This document shows, one piece after another, positions 1 to 8,344 of a DNA stretch of 64,000 nt (its first letter is position 1; each line of letters begins with the position of its first letter). Position numbers and translations under genes: made by a program. Location: the NCBI GenBank assembly GCA_944392965.1, contig CALXYM010000002.1, positions 62,001-126,000 on the forward strand, in the 5' to 3' direction. This DNA comes from an uncultured Spirochaetaceae bacterium. Its GTDB lineage: Bacteria > Spirochaetota > Spirochaetia > Sphaerochaetales > Sphaerochaetaceae. Under the pieces are notes generated by a model. That model was not told the origin of the DNA, made no database searches, and saw nothing but the letters and a program-made list of their open reading frames with translations.

Positions 1-2327
1 AGGACTATCAGTCCAGCAACGAATGCAAGAGATGTAAGAATTATCGCCCGTCCTGTTTCCTTCAGCGTCTCTCTGATGATATCCTCTGTCTTCATATCAG
101 GATTTTCCCTCTTGAGAAACTTGTATCTGAGAAGGAATCGCATGGCCCCATCGATTCCCACTCCGATAGTCACAGAGGCACATCCTATCGTTACAAGATC
201 AAAGGGTATTCCTGTGATATACATGAATACATAGCTGAACATGATTCCAATGACAACGGGTATTGTAGCGATAAGCCCTTTGAAAAAAGATTTCAGAATG
301 AACGTTGCAACAATTATGATACCTATCAAAGATAATAATGTGGCAATACTCTGATCGCTCCTCATCATGTCACTGGCTTTCAGCATATCAGAAGATGTGC
401 CGTAAATCCTCGATGTTGTCCCCTCTGGGAGGAGGTATCTGTAATAATCAAGCATCTCCTCCACCCTTCTTGAACTTGCCGTTGTAGTTAAATCCTGCTC
501 ATAAGAATCAAAGTTCCGTATTAAAAGTGTCACCTCAGTGGCATCCTCGTTTATCATGAGGGAAAGGACAGCCCCAAGCTGTGTCTCAAATTGCAGAAGA
601 AACCTGTATAGGAAATTCATCATTCCTGCATTATCAGGAATACCCTCCTTACCCGTGTACACCTGATTCAGAAAGCTCACATACTGACTGAAGGAGAAAA
701 CCTGTATGATATCCGTAGAGGATGCCAGTACGGTCTTCTCGAAATCATATACCTTCTTCAAATTCTCAGGTTGAAGGAAAAACCCCGACGCCTCATCAGG
801 GGCTTTTATCGTCATGTAATATGGAGTCGTTCCTCCCATCGTATGGGCAAAGTAAAGAGCATCATTGACAAAAACATCATCAGAGGGGAAATATTCCATG
901 TAGTTTGCATTAAAGCCCACCCTGTCTTTTGCATACATGAAACCAAAGAAAATCAAAACAACTACGAGTAAGACCACGCCCCAATATTTTAGGGTAACCT
1001 TTATGATGATATCTACGGTTTTCGAAATCACGCCGTTCTCAATCATCCTGGCTCTCTGCTGAGAAGGGAATCTCTGTACAGAAAAAATCGCAGGAAGATA
1101 CACGATTGCCAGGAGTGCACAATATGACACACCGATTGAGACAGACACGCCGAATTCTCTTAAAAGCTCTGTGCGGCAGATCAGCATCGATGTGAAACCT
1201 ATTATCGTAGTCAGAGCTGCAGAAAGGATGGCCTTAGCTATCCTCGCATATGCAATATTCATCTTCTCATGATCCTGGTATCTTGCAGCAGAGAAGTACT
1301 CAATCATTATACGAATTGAATATGATGAACCCAATATAAGTACAAGGCAGGGTGTGAGTATCGATATTAAGGTGAGCTTATAACCCATGAGAGCCATCGT
1401 TCCAAAAGTCCATATTATTCCCATCATGGACATTGAAAAGAGAACCAGAATACTCCTCTTATTTCTGAACGCAAGGTAATGGGTGAGAAGGATTATCAAA
1501 AAGCAGAGTATGCAAAGAAGGGTCAAATCCCTTTCTATATAATATGTGACACGATCTGAGATTATGCCATTTCCAATCACGCAGACCCTGCCATAGTCCC
1601 TAAGGGGATCTATGATGGCATTCAACAGCTCTATCTCATCAGCAGAATAATGATCCATGCGCCAGTAAAGCATGATTGAATTTCCATCGTTACTTAAAAG
1701 ATATCCGCGAGCCATGGTATCATTCATCAGATGCTTTTGGAATAATGACACACTCTCATCATCCCACACAGCCCCCTCAGAAAGAGGATTCATGGGAATA
1801 AGAGAAAGACGTGAACCGTTCCTCTCAACGGTGACGAAATCGAAAGGAGACAGGCATGGACCGGCGAAATCCAATGATGATATCTGATTCTTCACAGTTT
1901 CTAAGAGAGTAAGAACCTCAGGGGTATAGAGTAAATCCGAGGTGAATAAAAGAGCGTACTCATCAGGATAACTTCCTGCTTTTATCCCGCTCTGAGGAGG
2001 AATGTCCATTTTAAGCTTCTCACTCTCGGCTCTTTCACTATATCCATAGTGAGGTATGTCTCTTATCTGTTCTGAAGGAGAGATGTATACTAAATTCTCC
2101 CCTTCCGCCGGCTTCTGAGCAGGTGTTTGAACATATATATTCTCCTCTACCCCGGATGAGAAAGATTCCTCATCCACATTGATCTTCAAATTGGTAATCT
2201 CATACGAAAAAAAGACTGTTATTAAGGCAATGAGTATTAAAACAGGTATGTTGAATCTAGTAACAAACTTCATCAGATGATAGAAGATATTTGTAAAGAA
2301 CGGCAGTCCCTTATTCGCATCACTCAT
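1..2327 (-). CDS. MMPL/RND-family membrane transporter (partial)
   Basis: The frame is open for about 775 codons from an ATG at 2325-2327 and leaves the window at position 1, so the C-terminus is missing. The protein has one membrane segment near residues 20-37, an extracytoplasmic loop, a hydrophobic block at about 257-414, a segment near 445-465, a second large loop and a second block from about 659. This two-fold design is that of RND/MMPL (HpnN-like) proton-driven exporters, which move lipids or hydrophobic compounds across the inner membrane. A loop motif GIGVGIDGAMRF lies in the second block. There is no Shine-Dalgarno site; a -10 box lies 11 nt upstream, so the leader would be only a few bases. 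The substrate cannot be told. Confidence 0.85.
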   Translation of the reverse strand, partial: MSDANKGLPFFTNIFYHLMKFVTRFNIPVLILIALITVFFSYEITNLKINVDEESFSSGVEENIYVQTPAQKPAEGENLVYISPSEQIRDIPHYGYSERAESEKLKMDIPPQSGIKAGSYPDEYALLFTSDLLYTPEVLTLLETVKNQISSLDFAGPCLSPFDFVTVERNGSRLSLIPMNPLSEGAVWDDESVSLFQKHLMNDTMARGYLLSNDGNSIMLYWRMDHYSADEIELLNAIIDPLRDYGRVCVIGNGIISDRVTYYIERDLTLLCILCFLIILLTHYLAFRNKRSILVLFSMSMMGIIWTFGTMALMGYKLTLISILTPCLVLILGSSYSIRIMIEYFSAARYQDHEKMNIAYARIAKAILSAALTTIIGFTSMLICRTELLREFGVSVSIGVSYCALLAIVYLPAIFSVQRFPSQQRARMIENGVISKTVDIIIKVTLKYWGVVLLVVVLIFFGFMYAKDRVGFNANYMEYFPSDDVFVNDALYFAHTMGGTTPYYMTIKAPDEASGFFLQPENLKKVYDFEKTVLASSTDIIQVFSFSQYVSFLNQVYTGKEGIPDNAGMMNFLYRFLLQFETQLGAVLSLMINEDATEVTLLIRNFDSYEQDLTTTASSRRVEEMLDYYRYLLPEGTTSRIYGTSSDMLKASDMMRSDQSIATLLSLIGIIIVATFILKSFFKGLIATIPVVIGIMFSYVFMYITGIPFDLVTIGCASVTIGVGIDGAMRFLLRYKFLKRENPDMKTEDIIRETLKETGRAIILTSLAFVAGLIV

Positions 2328-2338
2328 AGCGATTTTTA

Positions 2339-2367
2339 AGTATATATTAAATACCTAATGCTGATAA
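2339..2367 (-). promoter_or_regulatory. Promoter of the MMPL transporter
   Basis: On the minus strand a TTATCA -35 box (2362-2367) and a TATACT -10 box (2339-2344) are separated by 17 nt. The -10 ends 11 nt before the ATG. The rest of the AT-rich gap up to 2691 shows no gene or repeat I can support. Confidence 0.45.
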
Positions 2368-2691
2368 GCTAAAGTATGTTTATATTCTATAGAGTATTGT
2401 GAAGATAATCATAAGAGATGGTATGCATGATCTTGCCCTGTTTTTTTAATAGTATTTCTAATTATATGTGCCTCTTATAGTTTTAAGTACATGGAATGGA
2501 TGGAACAACAAAACATATAAAGAATTCAACTAAGAGCGATACGCTAAATTCGGATCCAATAGCAGTAAACAGGTAGATTAAAATTTCTGTCTTAATTTAA
2601 TCAGTTAATTCGTCATTAAAATTGTAATTTTTACTTTTTTTTAGCCATATTTTTTGTTGAAATAGATATTTCTATGAGGTAAGATTTGATT

Positions 2692-4083
2692 ATGCTAAGA
2701 CGGAAAATAGAGGAAACTTTTATAAAGTGGAGAAATACGGAAGATAGACTGCCCCTTATTGTAGAAGGGGCAAGGCAGGTTGGAAAAACAACAAGCATTC
2801 TAAATTTCGCAGCCAAGAATTATGAGACAGTTTACAGCATTAACTTCTTTGAGCATCCTCACCTTAGTCGAATATTTAATGACTCATTAGATTCCAATAC
2901 AATCCTTTCCCGCCTTTCATTGGAATTTCCAAATCTAAATTTAAAAGAAGGATCAACGTTAATATTCCTAGATGAGATACAGCATTGCCCTAATGCAAGA
3001 ACAGCACTCAAGTTTCTTGCAAAAGACAAAAGATTTGATGTTATCGCCACAGGCTCCCTTCTAGGTTTATATTTTTCTGAAATAGAATCCATTCCTGTAG
3101 GTTATACAGAAACAATTCAAATGCATCCCTTGGATTTTGAAGAGTTTCTATGGGCGTTGGGAATATCTGAAAACATTATTGACGGGCTTAGAAATTGCTA
3201 TATGAACATATTGCCTGTAGATAGTTTCATCCATGAAGCAATGCTTAACTATTTCTCAACCTACATGGTAATCGGAGGAATGCCTAAAGCGGTAGATTCT
3301 TTTGCAAAAAACAGAAATTTCGCTCTAGTAGATAAGATACAGCAGGGTATTATCGAGGATTATCGTAAAGATGTCATTAAATATGCAGAAGATAAGGAGA
3401 AGGGAAAAATTCTCCGTACAATGGAATCTATTCCGACACAGCTGGCAAAAGATTATAAGAAGTTCCAGTATTCTGTTGTGGAAAAAGGGGCCAGAGCTTC
3501 AAAGTACGCACTCTCCCTTGATTGGTTAAGGGATGCCTCCATCGTATCTTTCTGCAAAAATCTGTCACGTCTGGAGCCTCCATTGGAAGCTTATGCCATA
3601 AACAATGAATTCAAAGTCTACATGGATGACAACGGTTTATTGGTATCGATGTATGGAGGCGATACCGCAAATCGTATCATTAACGGAGAAAGTGGAGTTT
3701 ATAAGGGTGCGATATTTGAGAATATTGTGGCAGGATGTTTAAAACGGCTTGGACATGAGCTCTACTATTTCTTCCCCTCCCAATCCTTGGAAATAGACTT
3801 TGTCATCATGCATAAAGGAAAACCATGCCTGGTAGAAGTAAAAAGTGGAGATAATAATAAATCGAAATCTTTAAAGACCGTGTTAACTACTCCTAAATAT
3901 GGGATAGATCAGGCAATTAGACTCTCAAGACGCAACGTAGGAGAAGAAGGAGGAATTCTCTCTCTTCCCCTATACATGGTAATGTTCATTGAAAAAGATG
4001 CATCACCTTTGTTATCTGGCAATTTCCTAGCATCTGACAATGAATTGCTAAAGCATTTAAAAACTACCAAAAAGGAATTGTAG
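2692..4083 (+). CDS. AAA ATPase with DUF4143 / PD-(D/E)XK nuclease-like C-terminus
   Basis: This 463-residue protein has a P-loop GARQVGKT near residues 25-32 and a Walker B LIFLDEIQ near residue 90. Its C-terminal part contains EIDFVI and a following LVEVKSG, the restriction-endonuclease-like core of the DUF4143 family. Such ATPases are common in spirochaetes and Bacteroidetes; their role is unknown, with mobile-element or stress links suggested. I use the ATG at 2692 because MLRRKI resembles the usual family start; a TTG at 2686 is also possible, and GAGGT at 2676-2680 serves either. It stands alone, followed by a tRNA gene. Confidence 0.85.
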   Translation: MLRRKIEETFIKWRNTEDRLPLIVEGARQVGKTTSILNFAAKNYETVYSINFFEHPHLSRIFNDSLDSNTILSRLSLEFPNLNLKEGSTLIFLDEIQHCPNARTALKFLAKDKRFDVIATGSLLGLYFSEIESIPVGYTETIQMHPLDFEEFLWALGISENIIDGLRNCYMNILPVDSFIHEAMLNYFSTYMVIGGMPKAVDSFAKNRNFALVDKIQQGIIEDYRKDVIKYAEDKEKGKILRTMESIPTQLAKDYKKFQYSVVEKGARASKYALSLDWLRDASIVSFCKNLSRLEPPLEAYAINNEFKVYMDDNGLLVSMYGGDTANRIINGESGVYKGAIFENIVAGCLKRLGHELYYFFPSQSLEIDFVIMHKGKPCLVEVKSGDNNKSKSLKTVLTTPKYGIDQAIRLSRRNVGEEGGILSLPLYMVMFIEKDASPLLSGNFLASDNELLKHLKTTKKEL

Positions 4084-4220
4084 TGTTTTTTCTCTTTCTC
4101 ATCTGGTTTTTCGAGACGTGGAACATGATTTGCTGTATTAAGAAATACAATTATGCATATAACATGAAAAGCCATTGAAGACTTTCCGAATCTATGATAT
4201 TTTTTATCAGTACGGATTAT

Positions 4221-4293
4221 CGGGCAGTAGCGCAGGGGCTAGCGCGTCTGGTTCGGGACCAGAAGGTCGCGGGTTCAATTCCCGCTTGCCCGA
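4221..4293 (+). tRNA. tRNA-Pro (anticodon CGG)
   Basis: A 73-nt cloverleaf: acceptor CGGGCAG pairs with TTGCCCG plus discriminator A. The anticodon stem TCTGG/CCAGA encloses the loop TTCGGGA, giving anticodon CGG (reads CCG). The T arm GCGGG/CCCGC has loop TTCAATT. The CCA end is not encoded. Confidence 0.95.
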
Positions 4294-4305
4294 AATATTT
4301 TTTTG

Positions 4306-4334
4306 AAAAACGGCATCACTCGATAGCCGTTTTT
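4306..4334 (+). terminator. Bidirectional Rho-independent terminator
   Basis: Inverted arms AAAAACGGC (4306-4314) and GCCGTTTTT (4326-4334) surround an 11-nt loop, with runs of A before and T after. It would end the tRNA-Pro transcript on the plus strand and the DUF2974 gene on the minus strand. Confidence 0.8.
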
Positions 4335-5408
4335 TTATTCCTTTGTTACAAGATTTGTTCTGGTGGCTCTTATGAGACCTGAAATGAGCTTCTTCATCAC
4401 CTTCTTTTCATCATTTGAAAGAGCTTTATACTGTTTTATCATCTCAGGTGCACGGAAAAGGATTTCCAGACTGTTTCCAGCGAACGAATCGATTCCCATT
4501 GCAGAAAAGCACTTGTAGGCGGCATCTACGAACACTTCCCTCTCCTTCCGGCTGGCATCCTTGAGCCATGAGGAGATGACGCTTTCGAACACGATTGAAT
4601 CCTGACTCCTTTCAGGAAGATATTTGAAACAGGGCCCATCGAATACCCAGGAATATGGATCATGCTGGAAGATAAGCCGAGCAGATGAATCAACTACCAG
4701 ATAATCCGAGCTATGACACATCAGCATGCCTATTATCGAGGATGAAGGTACTATGGTCACAATCCTGTCATCCATGCCATGAACCATCTGGCAAGTCCGG
4801 TTATGTTCATTGAATCCGGGACCATCATTATTGTACACCTTCAAGATCCTCTTTTTAACAACATCCGATGCATTAACAGCTGCATATACGGCTAAATTTC
4901 CACCCTTGCTGTGCCCTGCTATAACAAGAGAGCCCCTGTAACGCCGTGCAACCCGCATGAGATATTTTAAAGCATCCCTCTGGGAGGGAACCTCATCCTC
5001 ATAGGCCATGGCAAAATCCTCTTTCCATCCTGTGACGGTGTTATCCGTTCCTCTGAATACTATGAGTTTTGCCCGTTTAAGATGTACCGTGAAAGCGAAG
5101 AATTGCCTTGATCCCGTATCGAAGTGCTCCTCCACATCGCTTATATACAGGGAGGAGAAACGGGGAGCCTTCACTATCGCCTCTAAGAGCTTGAAATCAT
5201 TCTTGACCCTGAAATTCTCCGCCTTATATGGCACTGCTAAGACCCGTTCAGAGGCCTCTTTTATGGTAAGGCGCTCCCCTTCTTTTATAAATGGTCCGAA
5301 ATTCACATATATGAGGGTCGAGAGTATCAGCTGGTCTTCAATATTAAAGGGGAGACAGGAAAACTCCAGATCTCCCCTCCATTTCAGATAACTGAAAAGG
5401 TTGTCCAC
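4335..5408 (-). CDS. DUF2974 (Mbeg1-like) alpha/beta-hydrolase-like protein
   Basis: The 357-residue product begins with a GTG codon directly after the TAA stop of the upstream gene (0-nt gap), so translation is probably coupled; no separate Shine-Dalgarno site is seen. The start LFSYLKWRGDLEF matches the DUF2974 family. A nucleophile elbow GHSKGG near residue 166 suggests a lipase/esterase-like fold, and the family is described as lipase-like of unknown function. No signal peptide is visible, so it is probably cytoplasmic. It shares an operon with the outer-membrane protein before it. Confidence 0.8.
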   Translation of the reverse strand: MDNLFSYLKWRGDLEFSCLPFNIEDQLILSTLIYVNFGPFIKEGERLTIKEASERVLAVPYKAENFRVKNDFKLLEAIVKAPRFSSLYISDVEEHFDTGSRQFFAFTVHLKRAKLIVFRGTDNTVTGWKEDFAMAYEDEVPSQRDALKYLMRVARRYRGSLVIAGHSKGGNLAVYAAVNASDVVKKRILKVYNNDGPGFNEHNRTCQMVHGMDDRIVTIVPSSSIIGMLMCHSSDYLVVDSSARLIFQHDPYSWVFDGPCFKYLPERSQDSIVFESVISSWLKDASRKEREVFVDAAYKCFSAMGIDSFAGNSLEILFRAPEMIKQYKALSNDEKKVMKKLISGLIRATRTNLVTKE

Positions 5409-6494
5409 TTAGAAAGTGAAACCAAGTACCAAGGACGCTGCAAGTCCGTTGTAATCGTAATTCGGGAAGTATACCTTGTAAACGGCATCAACTCCGAGAG
5501 AGAATACAGATCCCATATAGAACTTCATGCCGAAGTTCGCAGCTGCGAATGCACCAAGATCGAGTTTATCATTTCCCCAGGTCTCGTATGCTCTATAATT
5601 CTCAGCATCGGAACCAGCATTGAAGAGCAGATTAGCACCACCGCCGATACCCAGTGAGAAATCAGCAAATCCAGCTCTCATATCAAGAGTAAGAAGAAGT
5701 GTTGCGTTCAAGTCGTGGTAATAGTTATCTACGAGATTGAACATCTCACCCCACTTCCAATCCCAGAATGCCCACTTGGACTTTCCACTCTCAAATACGA
5801 GATTTGTAAATCCATCCTTAGCATACTGAGTAGAACCGACATCAAGCCTGATACCGAATCCAACGTTCTCCGTATATGCTTCGATATTATCGAAATCAAG
5901 ACTTATTCCGCCACCAACTCCGATAGGAGCTAGTACGTTATCCTTATTACTCCAGTTGAATCCCATCTCGACATAAGGTCTGAAGAGCAGGGAGAATTCA
6001 AATGGGGCTGCAGGTTCTGCCGCAACAGGAGCAACAGGTGCAATCGGAGTAACAGGAGCAGCAACCTCCTCAGGAGCGGCTACAGGTTCTTCAATAGGAG
6101 CAACTTCCTCAACCGTCGTCTCCTCGACAGGTGTTTCTATCACAACTTCTTCAACAGGCTCTTCAACTACGACTTCTTCCGTTACCGGAGCCTCCTCTAC
6201 AAGGAGAGCCTCTGCCGTAGCACTGGCAGTCTCCGACCAATTCACACCATCATAACTTCTCTGAAGATAGAGCGTGTAGTTCTGATATGGATCAAGTCCC
6301 TCTGCGACGTAGAGACCAGTATCCCCTGAGACTACGGTCCAACCATCATCGTCTGTGCCATTGAGCTGATAGCGGTAATAATTTACCTCTGGATCATCTA
6401 ATAGCCACTCCCATGTGACACTCATCTCCTGTGCTGCGAATACCGCAGAGAGGGAAAGTAACATGACGGAAAGAATCAATAGAACTTTTCTCAT
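5409..6494 (-). CDS. Outer-membrane beta-barrel protein with N-terminal Fn3-like domain
   Basis: The protein has 361 residues. A signal peptide (about residues 1-20, ending VFAA) leads into a fibronectin-III-like stretch (about 22-95), then a Val/Glu/Pro/Ala-rich linker (about 96-165). The last ~190 residues look like an amphipathic beta-barrel and end in LVLGFTF with a terminal Phe, typical of outer-membrane proteins. The periplasmic linker resembles those of OmpA-like or spirochaetal surface proteins, but no OmpA peptidoglycan motif is seen. It lacks a clear Shine-Dalgarno site before its ATG, and a structured leader with a small ORF lies upstream. Exact family not recognised. Confidence 0.75.
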   Translation of the reverse strand: MRKVLLILSVMLLSLSAVFAAQEMSVTWEWLLDDPEVNYYRYQLNGTDDDGWTVVSGDTGLYVAEGLDPYQNYTLYLQRSYDGVNWSETASATAEALLVEEAPVTEEVVVEEPVEEVVIETPVEETTVEEVAPIEEPVAAPEEVAAPVTPIAPVAPVAAEPAAPFEFSLLFRPYVEMGFNWSNKDNVLAPIGVGGGISLDFDNIEAYTENVGFGIRLDVGSTQYAKDGFTNLVFESGKSKWAFWDWKWGEMFNLVDNYYHDLNATLLLTLDMRAGFADFSLGIGGGANLLFNAGSDAENYRAYETWGNDKLDLGAFAAANFGMKFYMGSVFSLGVDAVYKVYFPNYDYNGLAASLVLGFTF

Positions 6495-6513
6495 AATTTA
6501 TTTGGCGCAGAAA

Positions 6514-6554
6514 CCATCAGCGGCTCAGCTGATGGAGGAATCCGCCCTTCCTCC
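6514..6554 (-). promoter_or_regulatory. Alternative hairpins in the leader of the outer-membrane protein gene
   Basis: Two stems share bases. One pairs CCATCAGC (6514-6521) with GCTGATGG (6528-6535). The other pairs GGAGGAA (6534-6540) with TTCCTCC (6548-6554). Both lie inside the small leader ORF, so ribosome movement could choose between them. No U-tract follows, so this is not a terminator. Confidence 0.4.
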
Positions 6555-6636
6555 TAATTAAATTTAGATTCTCTTCATCAAGGGCAAGCCCCCTGCAACG
6601 CAAACGGCAAAACCCTTCAGACAAAAGAAGAACCAT
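6517..6636 (-). CDS. Possible 39-residue leader ORF upstream of the outer-membrane protein
   Basis: An ATG at 6634-6636 follows a good ribosome site (GAAAGGAG, 6 nt before it). The frame runs 39 codons to TGA at 6517-6519 and ends 22 nt before the start of the barrel-protein gene. The product is basic, with two Cys. Because the downstream gene has no Shine-Dalgarno site of its own, this ORF may couple or tune its translation. The small size means it may be chance. Confidence 0.35.
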   Translation of the reverse strand: MVLLLSEGFCRLRCRGLALDEENLNLIRRKGGFLHQLSR

Positions 6637-6773
6637 TTATTTCTCCTTTCATCTATAAAAGAAGAAGATATCAGATTTAGAAAAATCCAAACTCCCCCTC
6701 TTTATATCTATAAAATGATTTTATCTAAAAGAAGTGACACTATCAAGGAAAAAATTTGTACTTTGCCAGATTG

Positions 6774-6801
6774 TTGCAAAAGGATCGCAGAGTGCTATAC
6801 T
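6774..6801 (+). promoter_or_regulatory. Promoter of the LOG gene (leaderless type)
   Basis: TTGCAA (6774-6779) and TATACT (6796-6801) are 16 nt apart. The ATG of the LOG gene begins 8 nt after the -10 box, where transcription itself should begin. No Shine-Dalgarno site is present. Confidence 0.6.
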
Positions 6802-6808
6802 CTCACTT

Positions 6809-7384
6809 ATGGGAAAAATAAAAAGGATATGCGTCTTCACCGGTTCCACATGCGGGGAGAGGCTGGAGTATAGGGAAGATGCTTTGAAGCTGGCAAAAAT
6901 ACTTACAGACAATTCCATTGCCCTTGTTTACGGCGGAGGAAACAGGGGAATAATGGGCATCCTCGCAAAAGAGGTGAAAAGGCTTGGTGGCAAGGTTACA
7001 GGAGTACTTCCAAAAGCGATGGATCTTCCCTCTGTAAGAAGTGCGGATGTTGAAACAGAGCTGATAATCGTAAACAACATGCATGAGAGGAAAGAGAAGA
7101 TGTATGAGCTCGCAGATGCCTTCATCGCTCTTCCTGGAGGAATAGGAACCCTTGAGGAACTGAGTGAGATATTCACATGGCGGCAGCTCGGATATCACAA
7201 GAAGAACATCGCGATTCTCAACAGCACGGGATATTATGATCATCTGCTGGAATTTCTGAAAAAGATGGTGAGCGAGGGATTCATGAATGCAAAGGTATTA
7301 GAAGAGCTCATCGTGATTGAAGATGTAAACGACACGATTACTCTTCTAGAACGCAATGCGAACGATTTACCGAGTAAGTTATGA
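6809..7384 (+). CDS. LOG family cytokinin-riboside 5'-monophosphate phosphoribohydrolase-like protein
   Basis: This 191-residue Rossmann-type protein carries GGGNRGIMG and the hallmark PGGIGTLEE motif of the LOG/TIGR00730 family, which hydrolyses nucleoside 5'-monophosphates to base and ribose 5-phosphate. The start MGKIKRICVF at 6809 matches the family; the frame is open further upstream to 6734 but that part overlaps the promoter. The mRNA is probably leaderless. The stop overlaps the start of the YitT gene (ATGA), so the two are co-transcribed. Confidence 0.88.
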   Translation: MGKIKRICVFTGSTCGERLEYREDALKLAKILTDNSIALVYGGGNRGIMGILAKEVKRLGGKVTGVLPKAMDLPSVRSADVETELIIVNNMHERKEKMYELADAFIALPGGIGTLEELSEIFTWRQLGYHKKNIAILNSTGYYDHLLEFLKKMVSEGFMNAKVLEELIVIEDVNDTITLLERNANDLPSKL

Positions 7385-8286
7385 TGAAGAAATATACAGC
7401 ACTTGAATACTTTTACATCGTCCTGGGATCTTTCATCACAGCATTCGCAATAACCGTATTTCTGAACCCTGCACAGATCGCGCCGGGAGGGGTATCGGGC
7501 ATTTCCACGATACTCTATCACGCATTCGGATTTGATCTCGGTCTTACGATGTTACTGCAGAACATTCCGCTGTTTATAATAGGAACGATGCTCTTTGGAA
7601 AGCAATTTGGCGTCAAGAGCCTGATAGGAGCCATCCTGCTGTCCATCTTCTCCAGCCTGATCGGCATGGTATTCGGATATGACGGCATCCTCGATCTCTC
7701 CAGAGATATGAATGTATGGCTCAGCTGCCTTTTCGGAGGAGTTCTTTCCGGTGCAGGACTGGGCTTTGTAATGAAGAGCGGAGCGAATACGGGAGGAACG
7801 GACATAATCGCACAGATAATAGCACGCTATGTCCATATCCCACTGGGAACGGCACTCTTCATAGTGGATGGTGTAGTAATCGTCGGTTCGGCATTCATAT
7901 TCGGTATTGAGAGCGCACTATATGCGATCATAGTCGCATACATCACACAACAGCTTGTAAACAAGGTCGTGCTCATGATGGGAACAAACTATGCGAAGAC
8001 CTGCTATATTATTTCCGATAAGCTGAATGAGATAAGGAACTTCATACTCAATGATCTTGATAAGAGTGGAACGCTCATAGAATCAAAAGGCTTGTATTCC
8101 ATGAAGAACAGGCCCCTGCTCATGGTCGTAATCCCGAACCAGAGTATCAGTAAGCTGACACGCATGGTACACATGACAGACCCGAAGGCCTTCATGATAA
8201 TCCAGGAGACATACCATGTATTCGGAGAAGGAAACAGGAGCATGGAGGAATTCGTCGCTTTAAACAAGGACGTGAGCCAGGAATGA
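7381..8286 (+). CDS. YitT family membrane protein (DUF161/DUF2179)
   Basis: The 301-residue protein starts with tandem ATGs (7381 or 7384) overlapping the LOG stop. The first ~200 residues hold about five membrane segments, including NPAQIAPGGVSG and SGANTGGTDIIA, which are conserved in YitT proteins. The last ~90 residues form the cytosolic DUF2179 domain. The family is widespread, sits in the inner membrane and has no settled transport function. The gene ends convergently with pheT. Confidence 0.88.
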   Translation: MMKKYTALEYFYIVLGSFITAFAITVFLNPAQIAPGGVSGISTILYHAFGFDLGLTMLLQNIPLFIIGTMLFGKQFGVKSLIGAILLSIFSSLIGMVFGYDGILDLSRDMNVWLSCLFGGVLSGAGLGFVMKSGANTGGTDIIAQIIARYVHIPLGTALFIVDGVVIVGSAFIFGIESALYAIIVAYITQQLVNKVVLMMGTNYAKTCYIISDKLNEIRNFILNDLDKSGTLIESKGLYSMKNRPLLMVVIPNQSISKLTRMVHMTDPKAFMIIQETYHVFGEGNRSMEEFVALNKDVSQE

Positions 8287-8302
8287 GAGTCTTTTTCTCC
8301 GG

Positions 8303-8333
8303 AAAGTAAAAGACCGCCGCATTTCTGCGACGG
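8303..8333 (-). terminator. Terminator of the pheS-pheT operon
   Basis: On the minus strand CCGTCGCA and TGCGGCGG (8314-8333) form an 8-bp stem with one G-T pair around a GAAA loop, followed by TCTTTTACTTT. On the plus strand the T-run is weak, so it mainly serves pheT. Confidence 0.75.
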
Positions 8334-8344
8334 TTTCATCAATC

